A stretch of DNA of 63,868 bases from Schleiferia thermophila (GCF_003337435.1 NZ_QPJS01000006.1:1-63868); one strand, 5' to 3'; shown: positions 46,238-57,000, counted from the first letter of the stretch. A program made the numbers and translations. Notes: generated by a model not told the origin, from the sequence alone.

Positions 46238-47911
46238 GTGAATTGGATTGACTGGTTGGTGATTTTTATTAGCATAGGTTTTATAGTGGGATATGGCGCC
46301 TGGAAGACGAGAAAAGTAGCTTCTTCCGGCGATTTTCACCGAGGCACCAATACATCCTGGCTTACTGTAGGATTATCTGTAATGGCTACTCAGGCCAGTG
46401 CTATAACATTTTTGTCAGCACCCGGATTGGGATACGAAAGCGGATTGAGGTTCGTACAGTTCTATTTCGGATTGCCAATTGCCGTATGGTTTATTTCCAG
46501 GTTTTTTATAGATGAATACTATAAAAGCCGTGTAATTACTGCTTATGAGTATCTGGAAAGGAAATTCGACCTGAAGATCAGGCTTTTTACTGCCTTTTTG
46601 TTTTTGATTCAGAGAGGATTGGCAGCAGGGATTACCATTTATGCGCCGGCTATTGTATTGTGTGTATTGTTTGGTTGGGACCTTGTAACTACTTGTGTAG
46701 TGGTGGGATTAGCCGTGATTGTATACACGGTTTCCGGAGGTACGCGTGCTGTTTCGATTACAGGAAAATGGCAGATGGCAGTAATTTTTCTTTCCCTGTT
46801 TGTGGTTACAGGGATTCTCATCTACAGCATTTCGGGAACAGCTTCTCTGAAGCTGTTCTTGGAGGCGGCCCACCTTAATGGCAAACTGCAGTTACTCGAT
46901 TGGAGTTTTGACCCAAGTACACGCTATACCGTTTGGAGTGGTTTGTTGGGAGGGTTCTTCTTGTCGCTCAGCTACTTTGGCACTGATCAGAGCCAGGTGC
47001 AGCGATATTTATCGGGAAGTAATGTCCGTGTGGCCCGCAAAGGATTGTATTTTAATGGTTTATTGAAAATTCCCATGCAGTTGTTCATCCTTTTTATCGG
47101 AGTCTTGGTTTGGATGTTTTTTTCTTTTGCTGATGCGCCTATGGTGTTTAACCCTTCATTGCGCAATCAGATTCAACTTCAAAATCATCCTGAGCTTCGC
47201 CGACTGGAAAATCAATATAGCGAACTGAAAAATCAACTAAAAGACTACGTTAAAAACAATTCAGCACAACCTGAAGCGATTGCGTCACTTTCGGCAGCAA
47301 TCGCATCAGTAAAGCAAGAATACCTGGAGCAATACGCTTTCTTAAGTGATACGAAACCGCCTAAAGATACCAATTTCATCTTTCTTCACTATGTTGTACA
47401 TTATCTGCCTCACGGGCTGATAGGTTTGGTAGTGGTAATGGTTGTGTCGGCAGCGATGAGCTCTACTGCCGGTGAACTCAATGCCCTTGCCACTACTACA
47501 ATGATCGATTACCTCGATCGCCTCGGCATAATTGGTCCAAATAGCAAATACCACCTATTGTGTTCTCGTGTCGTAACTTTTTTCTGGGGTCTTCTGGCCA
47601 TTGCTTTTGCCATAATAGCCTCTTTGTTTGACAATCTTATTGAAATGGTCAATATCCTCGGTTCCTTATTTTATGGAACCATTCTTGGAATTTTTCTGGT
47701 TGCCTTTTTTGTGAAAAAGACCTCTGCACCTTTTTTATTACTCACGGCCTCTGTTGCGCAGATGGGCATACTAGGTCTTCATTTCCTCCAGCACAAATTT
47801 CCCGGTCTCACTGTCGAATACCTCTGGTACAACCTCCTGGCTTCGCTTTTTGTGTTTTTATCTAATCTGTTTTTCAGCGTTTTAAACCGAAAAAGTTCAA
47901 TTTTCGAATAA
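46238..47911 (+). CDS. Sodium:solute symporter with a coiled-coil insertion
   Basis: A 557-aa SSS-family transporter with about 13 helices. It has LSVMATQASAITFLSAPGLGYESGL, a Na+-coupled core element, and MVVSAAMSSTAGELNALATTT, a typical TM8 region with Na+-site serines. GTG start. Residues ~307-372 are an unusual hydrophilic insertion predicted to be a charged coiled coil (LRRLENQYSELKNQLKDYV, AAIASVKQEYLEQYAF) between two helices. This insert is not part of the common SSS fold. Substrate not determinable. Confidence 0.88.
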   Translation: MNWIDWLVIFISIGFIVGYGAWKTRKVASSGDFHRGTNTSWLTVGLSVMATQASAITFLSAPGLGYESGLRFVQFYFGLPIAVWFISRFFIDEYYKSRVITAYEYLERKFDLKIRLFTAFLFLIQRGLAAGITIYAPAIVLCVLFGWDLVTTCVVVGLAVIVYTVSGGTRAVSITGKWQMAVIFLSLFVVTGILIYSISGTASLKLFLEAAHLNGKLQLLDWSFDPSTRYTVWSGLLGGFFLSLSYFGTDQSQVQRYLSGSNVRVARKGLYFNGLLKIPMQLFILFIGVLVWMFFSFADAPMVFNPSLRNQIQLQNHPELRRLENQYSELKNQLKDYVKNNSAQPEAIASLSAAIASVKQEYLEQYAFLSDTKPPKDTNFIFLHYVVHYLPHGLIGLVVVMVVSAAMSSTAGELNALATTTMIDYLDRLGIIGPNSKYHLLCSRVVTFFWGLLAIAFAIIASLFDNLIEMVNILGSLFYGTILGIFLVAFFVKKTSAPFLLLTASVAQMGILGLHFLQHKFPGLTVEYLWYNLLASLFVFLSNLFFSVLNRKSSIFE

Positions 47912-47987
47912 CATATACCCATTGTTTCTTGCAACAAGTCGTACAGACGTGAACTTTGAGTATGAATAAAATTTTCATTAAGCCTAC

Positions 47988-48019
47988 TTGTACATTTTTT
48001 CTGGCTGCCTGTATATTTG
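47988..48019 (+). promoter_or_regulatory. Promoter of the tRNA-rnpA transcript
   Basis: A perfect TATATTTG -7 box lies at 48012-48019 and a TTG at 47988-47990 is at the -33 position, 21 bases upstream. The first base of tRNA-Gly is ten bases after the -7 box, so the primary transcript has only a few bases of leader for RNase P to remove. Confidence 0.7.
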
Positions 48020-48029
48020 CAGCCCGATT

Positions 48030-48102
<73 letters not shown>

Positions 48103-48110
48103 CAAGAACC

Positions 48111-48135
48111 CCCTCCGTTTGCTCGGAGGGTTTTT
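48111..48135 (+). terminator. Intrinsic terminator between tRNA-Gly and tRNA-Leu
   Basis: CCCTCCG pairs with CGGAGGG over TTTGCT and is followed by TTTTT. It stands eight bases after tRNA-Gly and six before tRNA-Leu. It should stop a large part of the transcription coming from the tRNA-Gly promoter. Confidence 0.8.
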
Positions 48136-48141
48136 CATTTA

Positions 48142-48227
48142 GCCCGGGTGGTGGAATCGGTAGACACGCAGGACTTAAAATCCTGTCTGCAGAAATGCGG
48201 GTGCGGGTTCAAGTCCCGCCCCGGGTA
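48142..48227 (+). tRNA. tRNA-Leu (anticodon TAA)
   Basis: A complete 86-nt class II tRNA. Acceptor GCCCGGG/CCCGGGT (closing G-U) with discriminator A; anticodon stem CAGGA/TCCTG with loop CTTAAAA, anticodon TAA; a long variable arm TCTGCAGAAATGCGGGT region; T arm GCGGG/CCCGC. CCA not encoded. No promoter of its own is visible between it and the terminator before it. Confidence 0.96.
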
Positions 48228-48264
48228 CTCAGGCTTCTGACTCACTTCCAATCCCTACCATGCT

Positions 48265-48645
48265 GTGCCCGACTTCCGACTGTCAAAGGCTGAATTAATC
48301 AAGAAAAAAACAGAATTCGAACTACTGTTTTCAAATGGCGCCAGCAAGGTCATTTTTCCGCTTAAAGTGTTGTTTGTTAACAATCCCTCAAGACGTGTCG
48401 CCTTCGCAGTGCCGAAACGGGTTTTTAAAAAAGCCCATGACAGAAACCGGATCCGACGACTGATGAGAGAAGGCTACCGGCTCAATAAAAATCTCCTTCC
48501 GCAGGGCAATAATGATTTCTTAATGTTGTTTATATATATCGGAAAAAAACTTCCAACCTGGAGTGAAATAGACCTCTCCTTTAAGAAATTGGCACGGGAA
48601 TTTCCCTTTGTTGAACATCAAGGCAAGCCAGAAGATGAAAAATAA
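48265..48645 (+). CDS. rnpA: Ribonuclease P protein component
   Basis: A 126-aa basic protein that assists RNase P RNA in maturing tRNA 5' ends. It starts at GTG 48265 with FRLSKAELIKKKTEFELLFSNG. The RNR signature is KKAHDRNRIRRLMREGYR. Rather than standing behind rpmH as in many bacteria, it follows tRNA-Leu by 37 bases and overlaps the S41 protease gene by 11 bases. Confidence 0.94.
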   Translation: MPDFRLSKAELIKKKTEFELLFSNGASKVIFPLKVLFVNNPSRRVAFAVPKRVFKKAHDRNRIRRLMREGYRLNKNLLPQGNNDFLMLFIYIGKKLPTWSEIDLSFKKLAREFPFVEHQGKPEDEK

Positions 48646-50266
48646 GCATGTACTCAGATTTACCGTTGTAGCCCTGTTTCTCATTTCCGCTACATCGCTC
48701 AACTACTTCGAAATACACAAACAGCTCGATATCTTCTCACATATTTTCAAAGAGATCAATCTCTACTATGTGGATGAAACCGATCCGGCCAAATTGATGG
48801 ACAAAGCCATTCAGTCCATGCTCAGCTCGCTTGATCCGTATACTACCTATATCAAAGAATCCGAAATCGAAAACTTCAGAATTCAAACTACCGGACAGTA
48901 CGGAGGTATAGGAGCCAGCATCCGTAAGCGAGAGGACTATGTGATGGTGGTAAGCGTGTACAAAGATGCTCCTGCAGATAAGGCCGGTGTAAGACCGGGT
49001 GACTTGCTTCTGGCCATTGACGATAAATCGTTAAAAGGTTTTTCCGACAGCGAAGTCAGTGCTTTGTTGAAAGGTAGTCCGGGTACCCAGTTTACCTTAA
49101 AGGTACAACGCGGGGACCGCATATTGGATTTGAAAATTAACCGTGAGGAAATCCAGCTCAAAGCCGTCCCTTATTGCGGGTATGTGGCACCAGGCATTGG
49201 ATACATCAATCTGACCAACTTTACCGACAAAGCTTCCAAAGAAATCAAGGATGCATTGACAGACCTGCAGAAAAATGCTGATCTGAAAGGTGTAATCCTC
49301 GACCTGAGGGGCAATCCCGGAGGTCTACTGTCAGAGGCCATTAATGTTTCCAATATTTTCATTCCAAAAGGCCAGGAAATCGTAAGTACCAGAGGAAAAA
49401 TTAAAGAATGGGAGCGCTCGTACCGAACCTTGGACAATCCGGTCAATACCGATGTGCCTCTTGTAGTGCTTATCAACAGAGGGTCAGCCTCTGCTTCCGA
49501 AATTGTATCCGGAGCTGTGCAGGATTTAGACAGAGGAGTTGTGATCGGACAGCGCTCTTTTGGCAAAGGACTTGTTCAGCAAACCAGAAAACTCAGCTAT
49601 GGCGCCCAACTCAAAGTAACCGTAAGCAAATATTACACACCGTCCGGCAGGTGTATACAAGCCATAAACTATTCCCAACGCAATGAAGATGGTTCTGTAT
49701 CTTCTGTAGCCGATTCGCTGAGGAGGAGTTTTACTACAAGAAATGGACGAACTGTCTACGATGGTGGAGGTATAGACCCCGATATAGTGACCGAACCTCG
49801 AAGATTCAGCCCTATCCTTTCAGCCTTAATTCAGAACAACCTGATCTTTGACTGGGTTACTCTCTTCGTGGACAAAAAAGGAAGAGACAAGATTGATGTC
49901 AACTTTCGGTTGTCCGACAATGAATGGACTGCCTTTAAAAACTGGTTAAAAGACAAAGAGGTTTCTTATCAGACAAGAACTGAAAAACTCCTTTCTGAAA
50001 TCGTTGAAACGACCAAGGATGAACAATATTTTGTCGAAATAGAAAACGAACTAAACAAACTGAAAAAGAGATTCCAACGCTCGAAAGAAGACGATGTAGA
50101 AAAAAACAAACAAGAAATCGTCCGCTATCTGGAAGAGGAAATAGTCTCCAGAGCCCAATACCAGGAAGGAAGAATCCAAAAATCACTTACTGCTGACCAT
50201 GATGTGGCTGAAGCTATCAGGGTATTGACCCACCCCGATGAGTACAGAAAAATCCTCAATCCCTGA
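48635..50266 (+). CDS. C-terminal processing peptidase, S41 family
   Basis: A 543-aa exported or membrane-anchored protease. ATG 48635 gives an N-terminal hydrophobic anchor (VLRFTVVALFLISATSLNYF). Residues ~80-170 are a PDZ domain (YGGIGASIRKREDYVMVV, GVRPGDLLLAIDD). The catalytic domain has LDLRGNPGG, the serine in NRGSASASEIVSGAVQD and the lysine in GQRSFGKGLVQ, the Ser/Lys dyad of the CtpA family. It overlaps rnpA by 11 bases and the next gene by one. Confidence 0.94.
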   Translation: MKNKHVLRFTVVALFLISATSLNYFEIHKQLDIFSHIFKEINLYYVDETDPAKLMDKAIQSMLSSLDPYTTYIKESEIENFRIQTTGQYGGIGASIRKREDYVMVVSVYKDAPADKAGVRPGDLLLAIDDKSLKGFSDSEVSALLKGSPGTQFTLKVQRGDRILDLKINREEIQLKAVPYCGYVAPGIGYINLTNFTDKASKEIKDALTDLQKNADLKGVILDLRGNPGGLLSEAINVSNIFIPKGQEIVSTRGKIKEWERSYRTLDNPVNTDVPLVVLINRGSASASEIVSGAVQDLDRGVVIGQRSFGKGLVQQTRKLSYGAQLKVTVSKYYTPSGRCIQAINYSQRNEDGSVSSVADSLRRSFTTRNGRTVYDGGGIDPDIVTEPRRFSPILSALIQNNLIFDWVTLFVDKKGRDKIDVNFRLSDNEWTAFKNWLKDKEVSYQTRTEKLLSEIVETTKDEQYFVEIENELNKLKKRFQRSKEDDVEKNKQEIVRYLEEEIVSRAQYQEGRIQKSLTADHDVAEAIRVLTHPDEYRKILNP

Positions 50267-51492
50267 TGACAGTGTCCAACCATAAGCTGCGTAAAACAGC
50301 TTTTTGGATTCTTTCGCTAGGCATGTCTTATTATGTTGCCCTTTTGCCTTTTCAACCACCCTGGCTTCCTGCATCTGCTGGAATGATGGTAGCAGGCATC
50401 GGGTGGCTTATCAGCCTGACGTCAAATCCGAGACAGCTGACCATCAATTGGCCTGCAGCCTGGGTATATCTGTGCCTTGTACTACTCTATCTCTCTGGTC
50501 TGCCGACCTTGGATGTCCCGGAGTATCGCCAGATAATGAATACACAAGTTCCCTTACTTTTCTGGGGTTTACCTTTTGTAGTATATGATGAAGATTTTTT
50601 AAGGTATTCAAAAACTTATCTGCCAAATATTTTTTTGGCTTCGTCCATTTTTTCTGCACTGGTTTTTATTGTATATTTTATTGCGATTGAAATTTCAGAT
50701 CCCTCCATTGAATATTCGAAAAGGTCTCCTTATTTTTTCCTCCCCGTACATTATTTAAGCCTGTATTACAACGTTGCAATCGTACTGCTGCTTAGGCAGC
50801 CCTGTTTTATTAAAAAATCCTTTAAAATCGCAGCGATATCCGTTTTGATTGCTGCTGTAATACTTCTCGCATCCAGAATACAATGGGTGGTTCTCTTATT
50901 CATTTTGATTATTCATTTTCTCAGTTCAAAAAAATTCAAAACAAAAAAAGTCCTGATGTACTTTATGTTGCTATCAGTATGTGTCACTTTGCTGTATGTA
51001 TTTGTACCTGAGGTACATCGAAGGATGCATGAAACCTTAGATGAAGTCAGAAGCTTAAAGGAGGTTAAAAATGGAAAGCAAACCAATCACAGGAAATTTA
51101 TCTGGAAAGAAGCGCTTCAACTGCTGAGTGAAGTTCCAATCACAGGGTATAAGCCGGGACTGGCCGATAAGCTTTTGATGGAGCGCCTCAGCGCATGTGA
51201 TGAGAAATTCTGGGATGGCGAAAAAGTATATTATCTGAGAGACGGCTTTTATAATTACCACAATCAGTTCCTCCAATCCCTGGCCGAAAGGGGAGTAGGT
51301 GTAGTTTTTCTTTTTCTCGCCTTGCTGTTGCCTGTGTTTTATGGCCGAAATTGGCTCTGCACAATGATGGTTCTAGTCATTGCCTTTGCAATGCTTACTG
51401 AATCCATACTTCAGCGGCAGGCTGGTGTATTCCTGGTCGCTACTTTCCTGCCCATGATCGTGACACTATCAACGGTCAGAAAAAAAACCTGA
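50266..51492 (+). CDS. O-antigen ligase/polymerase-like membrane protein
   Basis: A 408-aa polytopic membrane protein with about ten helices. A large loop near the C-terminus contains FIWKEALQLLSEVPITGYKPGL and YNYHNQFLQSLAERGVGVVFLFL, the H-containing motif of the Wzy_C/O-antigen ligase superfamily (WaaL/Wzy). It would join or polymerise polysaccharide units on a lipid carrier at the outer face of the inner membrane. Its ATG overlaps the TGA of the protease gene. Ligase versus polymerase is undecided. Confidence 0.85.
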   Translation: MTVSNHKLRKTAFWILSLGMSYYVALLPFQPPWLPASAGMMVAGIGWLISLTSNPRQLTINWPAAWVYLCLVLLYLSGLPTLDVPEYRQIMNTQVPLLFWGLPFVVYDEDFLRYSKTYLPNIFLASSIFSALVFIVYFIAIEISDPSIEYSKRSPYFFLPVHYLSLYYNVAIVLLLRQPCFIKKSFKIAAISVLIAAVILLASRIQWVVLLFILIIHFLSSKKFKTKKVLMYFMLLSVCVTLLYVFVPEVHRRMHETLDEVRSLKEVKNGKQTNHRKFIWKEALQLLSEVPITGYKPGLADKLLMERLSACDEKFWDGEKVYYLRDGFYNYHNQFLQSLAERGVGVVFLFLALLLPVFYGRNWLCTMMVLVIAFAMLTESILQRQAGVFLVATFLPMIVTLSTVRKKT

Positions 51493-51498
51493 AACTTT

Positions 51499-52620
51499 TC
51501 AGACCATTAATTCAATGGCTATTCTGTCAGATATGAAAAGATAATCCGGATGAAGGATGATATGGTTTTTTTCTTTTTTTAACTGATTCTTTTCTATCAG
51601 TTGGTCAACTTTTTTTAGCCATTGGTCCTTTTGTTCATCCCTCAATAAATTAAGACACCTATCCATATCAATACCCCAGATGGTCCTGATACCTGTTATG
51701 ACCAATTCGTTAAAGTGTATTTCCGGAGTAAGCAGTTCTTCTTCATACCATTTTTCACCATTAGCTAAAGACTTTTCATAGAGGGCATTGTTTGAGATAT
51801 TCCACCTGCGGTGTGTGCCGGTATAGCTATGAGCAGACGGGCCCAATCCGATATATGGCTCTCCTTTCCAATAGTTGCTGTTGTGGAGCGCATGGTAGCC
51901 GGGCAGCGCGTAGTTGGAAATTTCATACTGCTGGTAGCCGGTAGAGGTCAGTAGTTCACGCGCGGCAAAAAACATTTCTGCCATCAGCCCCTCATCAGCT
52001 TCCTGAATCATTCTTCTCCTGACCATATAGTCAAATGCAGTTCCTTCTTCGCGGGTTAAAGAATAAACACTGAGATGCTGAGGTTGCAAATCAATGGCTC
52101 GGTGAAGATCGCTAAGCCATTGGTCCATGCTCTGCCCCGGAAAACCAAAAATCAAATCAACATTGTACTTCAGGAAGCCCGCTCTCCGGGCTTGTTTCAG
52201 TGCATCAAACGCTTGTTGCGAAGTATGATTGCGATTAAATTGCCTCAAAAACTGCTCGTCAAAAGTCTGAATACCAATACTAAGGCGGTCGATTCCCAAT
52301 CCAAGCCATTCTTCGAGTTTCTCAGGCAATAGGTCTTCAGGATTAGCTTCAAGGGTGGTTTCTTGCGATGTAAGTCTAAAGTTTTCCCGTACCGAGTGCA
52401 GAATTTTCTTTAATTGCCCGGGATGGAGCAGGGAAGGCGTCCCACCGCCTATATATAATGTGACAAAATGAACCTGGCTAAACTCTGATGCCACTAGCCC
52501 GGCTTCATGGCAAATGGCCTCTACGGTGCTGTTTATCGTCTTTAGATTGGTCGAAAAGTGGAAATTGCAATAGTGGCAAGCTTTGTGACAATATGGGATG
52601 TGTATATAAATGCCCGGCAT
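51499..52620 (-). CDS. hemW: HemW-like radical SAM protein
   Basis: A 373-aa radical SAM protein with YIHIPYCHKACHYCNFHF; the CxxxCxxC cysteines C11, C15 and C18 bind the 4Fe-4S cluster. The GGGTPSLL SAM motif and IGLGPSAHSY are further family marks. The C-terminal HemN_C region follows. HemW proteins act as haem chaperones rather than coproporphyrinogen dehydrogenases, and this protein has the shorter HemW length. It is convergent with the O-antigen ligase-like gene, six bases away. Confidence 0.92.
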   Translation of the reverse strand: MPGIYIHIPYCHKACHYCNFHFSTNLKTINSTVEAICHEAGLVASEFSQVHFVTLYIGGGTPSLLHPGQLKKILHSVRENFRLTSQETTLEANPEDLLPEKLEEWLGLGIDRLSIGIQTFDEQFLRQFNRNHTSQQAFDALKQARRAGFLKYNVDLIFGFPGQSMDQWLSDLHRAIDLQPQHLSVYSLTREEGTAFDYMVRRRMIQEADEGLMAEMFFAARELLTSTGYQQYEISNYALPGYHALHNSNYWKGEPYIGLGPSAHSYTGTHRRWNISNNALYEKSLANGEKWYEEELLTPEIHFNELVITGIRTIWGIDMDRCLNLLRDEQKDQWLKKVDQLIEKNQLKKEKNHIILHPDYLFISDRIAIELMV

Positions 52621-52635
52621 AAGGGTTGGAGTTCG

Positions 52636-53808
52636 TTAGAAACCAAATTCCACCTGAAAGGTAACAAGAGCATCTCTTCTCCTGCCCAGGGAATTGTAGA
52701 TATCCACATATCCCGTATTGAACTGACCCTTCACCCGATGACCTCTCAGATATCGAGTGATTCCTACCACATATTCGTCAAAACGCGTGGCCACATCTTT
52801 AATGCTTCGGTCAGGCTTTGTGGTGGCCAGCCTGAGGGCTACCTCCCAGCCAGGGATAAAATATTTGCTGAACTGACCAGCAAACCCCTGACCTTTGTAT
52901 ACAAAGGCTACCTCACCACCAGGCCCAAAGGTGATGGGGTCCTCCAACTGCCTGTAAAAATGTTCGGCCTGCAGAGCCCACCCCCTGTATTTGGCCATCA
53001 CATCCGTAATGTAGGTAGTAAACGTCCTTCTTTCAAACAGAGGAAATCCAATTTGTCCCCCGGTGCGGTTTGTGTTTTTGTTTCTGGAGAAACCACTTGC
53101 CACCGAAAGTTTTAAGGTTTTTTCCAGCTCCAGGTCACCCTCGGTAAAATCACCGGCATTGTTAAACTTTCCAAATGGAAGCCATTCAAGTCGGGCTGTC
53201 AGACACAACCCCGTAGAAGTGATTTGTGCATTTCGACCTTCGCCGGTAGTCAGTGCTGATTTCAGATTAAAGTATTGCTGACCAAACTTTTCACTGTAGT
53301 ACAAGAAAAAACCAAAGTCCCTGTCCAGATTAAAAGTAGTGTTTGCCAGGGAGCGATCGGCAAATTGCAAACTACCTGATGAAATCACCCTCTGCCGGTT
53401 TCCCGGCAATTTTGACTGCCCAAAACCCATATACAACTTTTCGCTGAATACATAATACAATATGGCATCCCGTATGGTCTGTGGAGTGTTGCTTCTGTCC
53501 AGCTCCTGGTCGGCCTGCGAAAACGACAGTTGTACATAGTACTGTATCCTCGGACTCAGCAGGTAGCCATCGAGCCGGAGTCTCAAGCGTCTGACACGCG
53601 CATCATATTCCGGCAGCTCTTGTTGGTCGTGGACAATCATACCAAAGCGATTCTGTATTCTCAGCCTAAGATTTAGCAAAAAAAGTGTATCTCTCTGCAG
53701 ACTTACTCCGTCTTGGATTTTTACCAGAGCCCTTTCATCCGTCTCGTTTTGACCGTGTAAGGAAAGTGTAACAAGTGCCACTATTAGGATAATCCAGTAC
53801 TTTCTCAA
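52636..53808 (-). CDS. Porin, phosphate-selective OprO/OprP family
   Basis: A 390-aa outer-membrane protein. The signal peptide MRKYWIILIVALVTLSLHGQ starts at a TTG codon, there being no ATG in reach that keeps it. The remainder is a beta barrel with strands such as LRLRLDGYLLSPRIQYYVQLSFSQ and SEKLYMGFGQSKLPGNRQR and ends VTFQVEFGF, with C-terminal phenylalanine as in outer-membrane proteins. The family name rests on the general OprP-like pattern; real ion selectivity is unknown. It follows the hemW gene start by 15 bases on the same strand. Confidence 0.85.
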   Translation of the reverse strand: MRKYWIILIVALVTLSLHGQNETDERALVKIQDGVSLQRDTLFLLNLRLRIQNRFGMIVHDQQELPEYDARVRRLRLRLDGYLLSPRIQYYVQLSFSQADQELDRSNTPQTIRDAILYYVFSEKLYMGFGQSKLPGNRQRVISSGSLQFADRSLANTTFNLDRDFGFFLYYSEKFGQQYFNLKSALTTGEGRNAQITSTGLCLTARLEWLPFGKFNNAGDFTEGDLELEKTLKLSVASGFSRNKNTNRTGGQIGFPLFERRTFTTYITDVMAKYRGWALQAEHFYRQLEDPITFGPGGEVAFVYKGQGFAGQFSKYFIPGWEVALRLATTKPDRSIKDVATRFDEYVVGITRYLRGHRVKGQFNTGYVDIYNSLGRRRDALVTFQVEFGF

Positions 53809-54060
53809 ATGAGCAGCGTTTTTTTGAAAGATGATAATAAAAAAAGCCCGTAAAAGTATCAGCCAACCAGATAATCTTTAATAAGACATCGGTAAATTTA
53901 TCCCTGGATATAGAAGACGGAGAGCCTTGGAAGTTTATCTGATGAATATCGGGACCTCATCTCTAAAAAAAATCTCACAAAAAACAATCTATGCCACTTC
54001 AGGCCCCTTTTGCCGGCCGAAACTCCCTGAACAAAAGCCGGCGGAAAGCTGATTTGATCC

Positions 54061-54068
54061 TATTTTTG
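54061..54068 (+). promoter_or_regulatory. -7 box immediately before the 1081-aa gene
   Basis: TATTTTTG matches TAnnTTTG and ends five bases before the ATG at 54074, so the mRNA would be leaderless or nearly so, the second such case in the window. No -33 box at the right distance. Confidence 0.45.
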
Positions 54069-54073
54069 TTTAT

Positions 54074-57000
54074 ATGCTCCGGTACTTTGTTTACGCCCTA
54101 ATATTTGCTATTGAAGCTGTCACCAGCGTCCATTCACAATTTTATTACGGCCTGGTCCAGCAATTTGGCAAAAACCGGGTTCAATACAATCAGTTTGAAT
54201 GGGGTTTTTACCGGTTTGACCGTTTTGATATATACACCTATGCCGACAATACCCTGTATCCACAGGCAGTTGCCAACCTTGTCTTCCGCAATTTGAAAGA
54301 GCTCGAAGTAATCCTTGAAGTCAACCTGGAAGGCAGATTTCAAGTGATTCTATTCAATACCCATGGCGACCGCCTACAGTCAAATCTCAACCCCGACATC
54401 AACCAACCCGCCAATTCTACCAGAGTTATCCTACAGGGAAGACAGTCCACTCTTCTCCTGCATTTTACGGGAAGTTACCAAACCCTCGAACAGGAAATAA
54501 GAGCCGGACTGGCACGGCTACTCCTACACTTTCAAATGTTCGGTGACCTCCAGCCAGCCGGCATTGATTTAATGCGGATACATTTCCCGGACTGGTTTAC
54601 CGAAGGATTAATCTCGTACCTTGCCTATGGAAACGACGAGCGGATTTCCTGGCAGATTTTAGAACTTCACTCCCGAAACGCCTTCCGACGTATCAATACC
54701 CTTGATGCCGATTTGGCCAGACTGGCTGGTCACGGCCTTTGGTCTTACATCGGATTGAACTACGGCCGCGGAGTAATCAAAAACATCCTCTTTACAAGCC
54801 TTATCCACCGAAGCCTCGATTATGGAATAGAATACGTCCTCGGCATCTCCACCAAAGAATTAATCAAACGCTGGAAACTCTCCAACGACAAGTGGCTCAA
54901 TGACCTGCAAAACTACTCCCTGCCAAACCAATCCATCGCCCTGCTCAAGCTACACAGCCACCACAGCATCACAGCACTAGACCCCAATCCATCCCTCAAT
55001 CAACTGGCCATAGCCTCCGTTAAAAGAGGCAAGCGGTATGTACATCTGTACACCTTCAAAACAGGCAAGAAGAAAAGACTTTACACCTCCGGCCATCGAA
55101 GTTATGAGCCACCAGACCACCAACTCCCTATACCAGTCTGGAATCCATCCCTACCCATCCTGCTCATCATCGACGAAAAAAACGGATTCATCAGACTCAA
55201 TTTCTACGATTTCGAAGAAAAAAAATGGACCAAAAAACCCCTCTATGGCGTTACCAAAATATTTTCAGCCAGTTACAGCCCCGATGGACAAAAACTCCTA
55301 CTCAGCGCCATGAAAGATGGGCGAACCGACATTCTGGAATACGACATCCGAAACACCTCCCTCAAAAACATCACCTCCGACATCCACACCGACCTGTATC
55401 CCATCTACATTTCAGGCAACGACTGGATTGCCGTATCCACCAACCGTACCCAGCCGCCCCAACCTTCCAAAGAACCTCATCCTGAATTACGACCAGAAAA
55501 CCTTCAAATCTTCCACCGCAAACAGGAAGACAAAACCACCCTGCTGCTTGCCTCCGACAATAAATCCGGCCGTCCTCATAAGCTCAAAAGGGGTACCCTC
55601 ATCTATTCCGAATGGTCTCAGAATCTGTCAACTACCTTCACCTTAGCAACCCTCGACAGTGCTGTTACTCGTGTCGATACAGCCATACATTACCGCTATT
55701 ATACCAACACAACTCCACTGGCTGAGCTTCCCGGTATTATTTCCCATTACGCTCCGGGACCTGATAGTTCGACACTTATACTCTCCATTACCGACAGAAA
55801 AGGACGTCCGCAGATAATACTTCAAACTATACCCGACAATACATCAAAAACCAACCTCCAGCCATTCAAAACCCACCAGCTCTCCGATACCCCTCAGACC
55901 ATCACAGGCATCCGCTCTAAAGTCAGAACTCCCCTCTACGAATTTTATATAGACGATTATGAATTTGACCCCCGACTCATCGATAAATATCGCCCCACCG
56001 GCAAAAGCAGGCCAGCAGCCCCCACACAGCTCCAGGCTCCGTCCATTTTATCAAAAATACAACCCCTCGCCCGAAAACAAGAAGATGTCAAACTTCCCCC
56101 CCGCAGACCATACCTCCTCAGCTTCTATCGCGACCACCTCTCCTTCAATCTCGACAATGCCTTCCTTATCCCCCAGTACCAACCCTTTACCGGCAGACCA
56201 CAACCCCACCTGCTCAATCCTCAAATCAACGCAATGACCAGAATCACTGTGGCTGATGTGTTGAAAGATTACAAACTACTTCTGGGATTCCGCGCAGAGC
56301 TCAACCCCCTGGCAGGCCGGTCCTTGTCCCCAAACCATGAACTGCTGCTTTGGTTCGGAAACCACAAAAAACGCTGGAAACACGAATACACCCTCTACCG
56401 CCGAAGCATGGTGGTCACCGGCAACCAACCCGTCTGGCTCAGATATCTCACCCACGAAGGCCAGTACAAAGCCATCTTCCCAATTGACGAAGTCAGGTCG
56501 ATACACCTCAGCCCATCCTACCGGCTCGACACCCGCATAGCACTAGCCCGCGAAGCAAACTCACTGCAGCAACCCACCGAGTACCAACACTTCGCGATAC
56601 TCAGAGCCTCCTTCGTACATGACGAATCCCTCAGCCGTGGCATCAATCTCTGGACAGGTTTCCGATACAAAATATTCAGCGAATACTACCGAAATCCCCT
56701 CCGTACCGGTTCAGGCCTCTTCACCGCAGGTCTCGACTTCAGACACTACCTGCCCACCGGCAGGTCAGCCATTTGGGCAAATAGACTTGCCCTTGGCACC
56801 TCCTTTGGACCTGAGCGCCTCCTGCACTTTCTCGGAGGAGTCGACAACAACTTTACCCCAAAATTCGACGAAAACACTCCCATTGCCACCACCCAACAGT
56901 ACATTTTCCAAACACTGGTCACCAACATGCGAGGCTTTTTCCAAAACGCCCGCAACGGAAACAATTTCGCCCTCATCAACTCGGAGCTCCGACTGCCCAT

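Noticed and set aside
53990-54050. Two GCCGGC sites with A/T flanks before the 1081-aa gene as a terminator
   Set aside because: The stem is only six bases with a 19-base loop and no T run; GCCGGC is self-complementary so the pairing is weak evidence.
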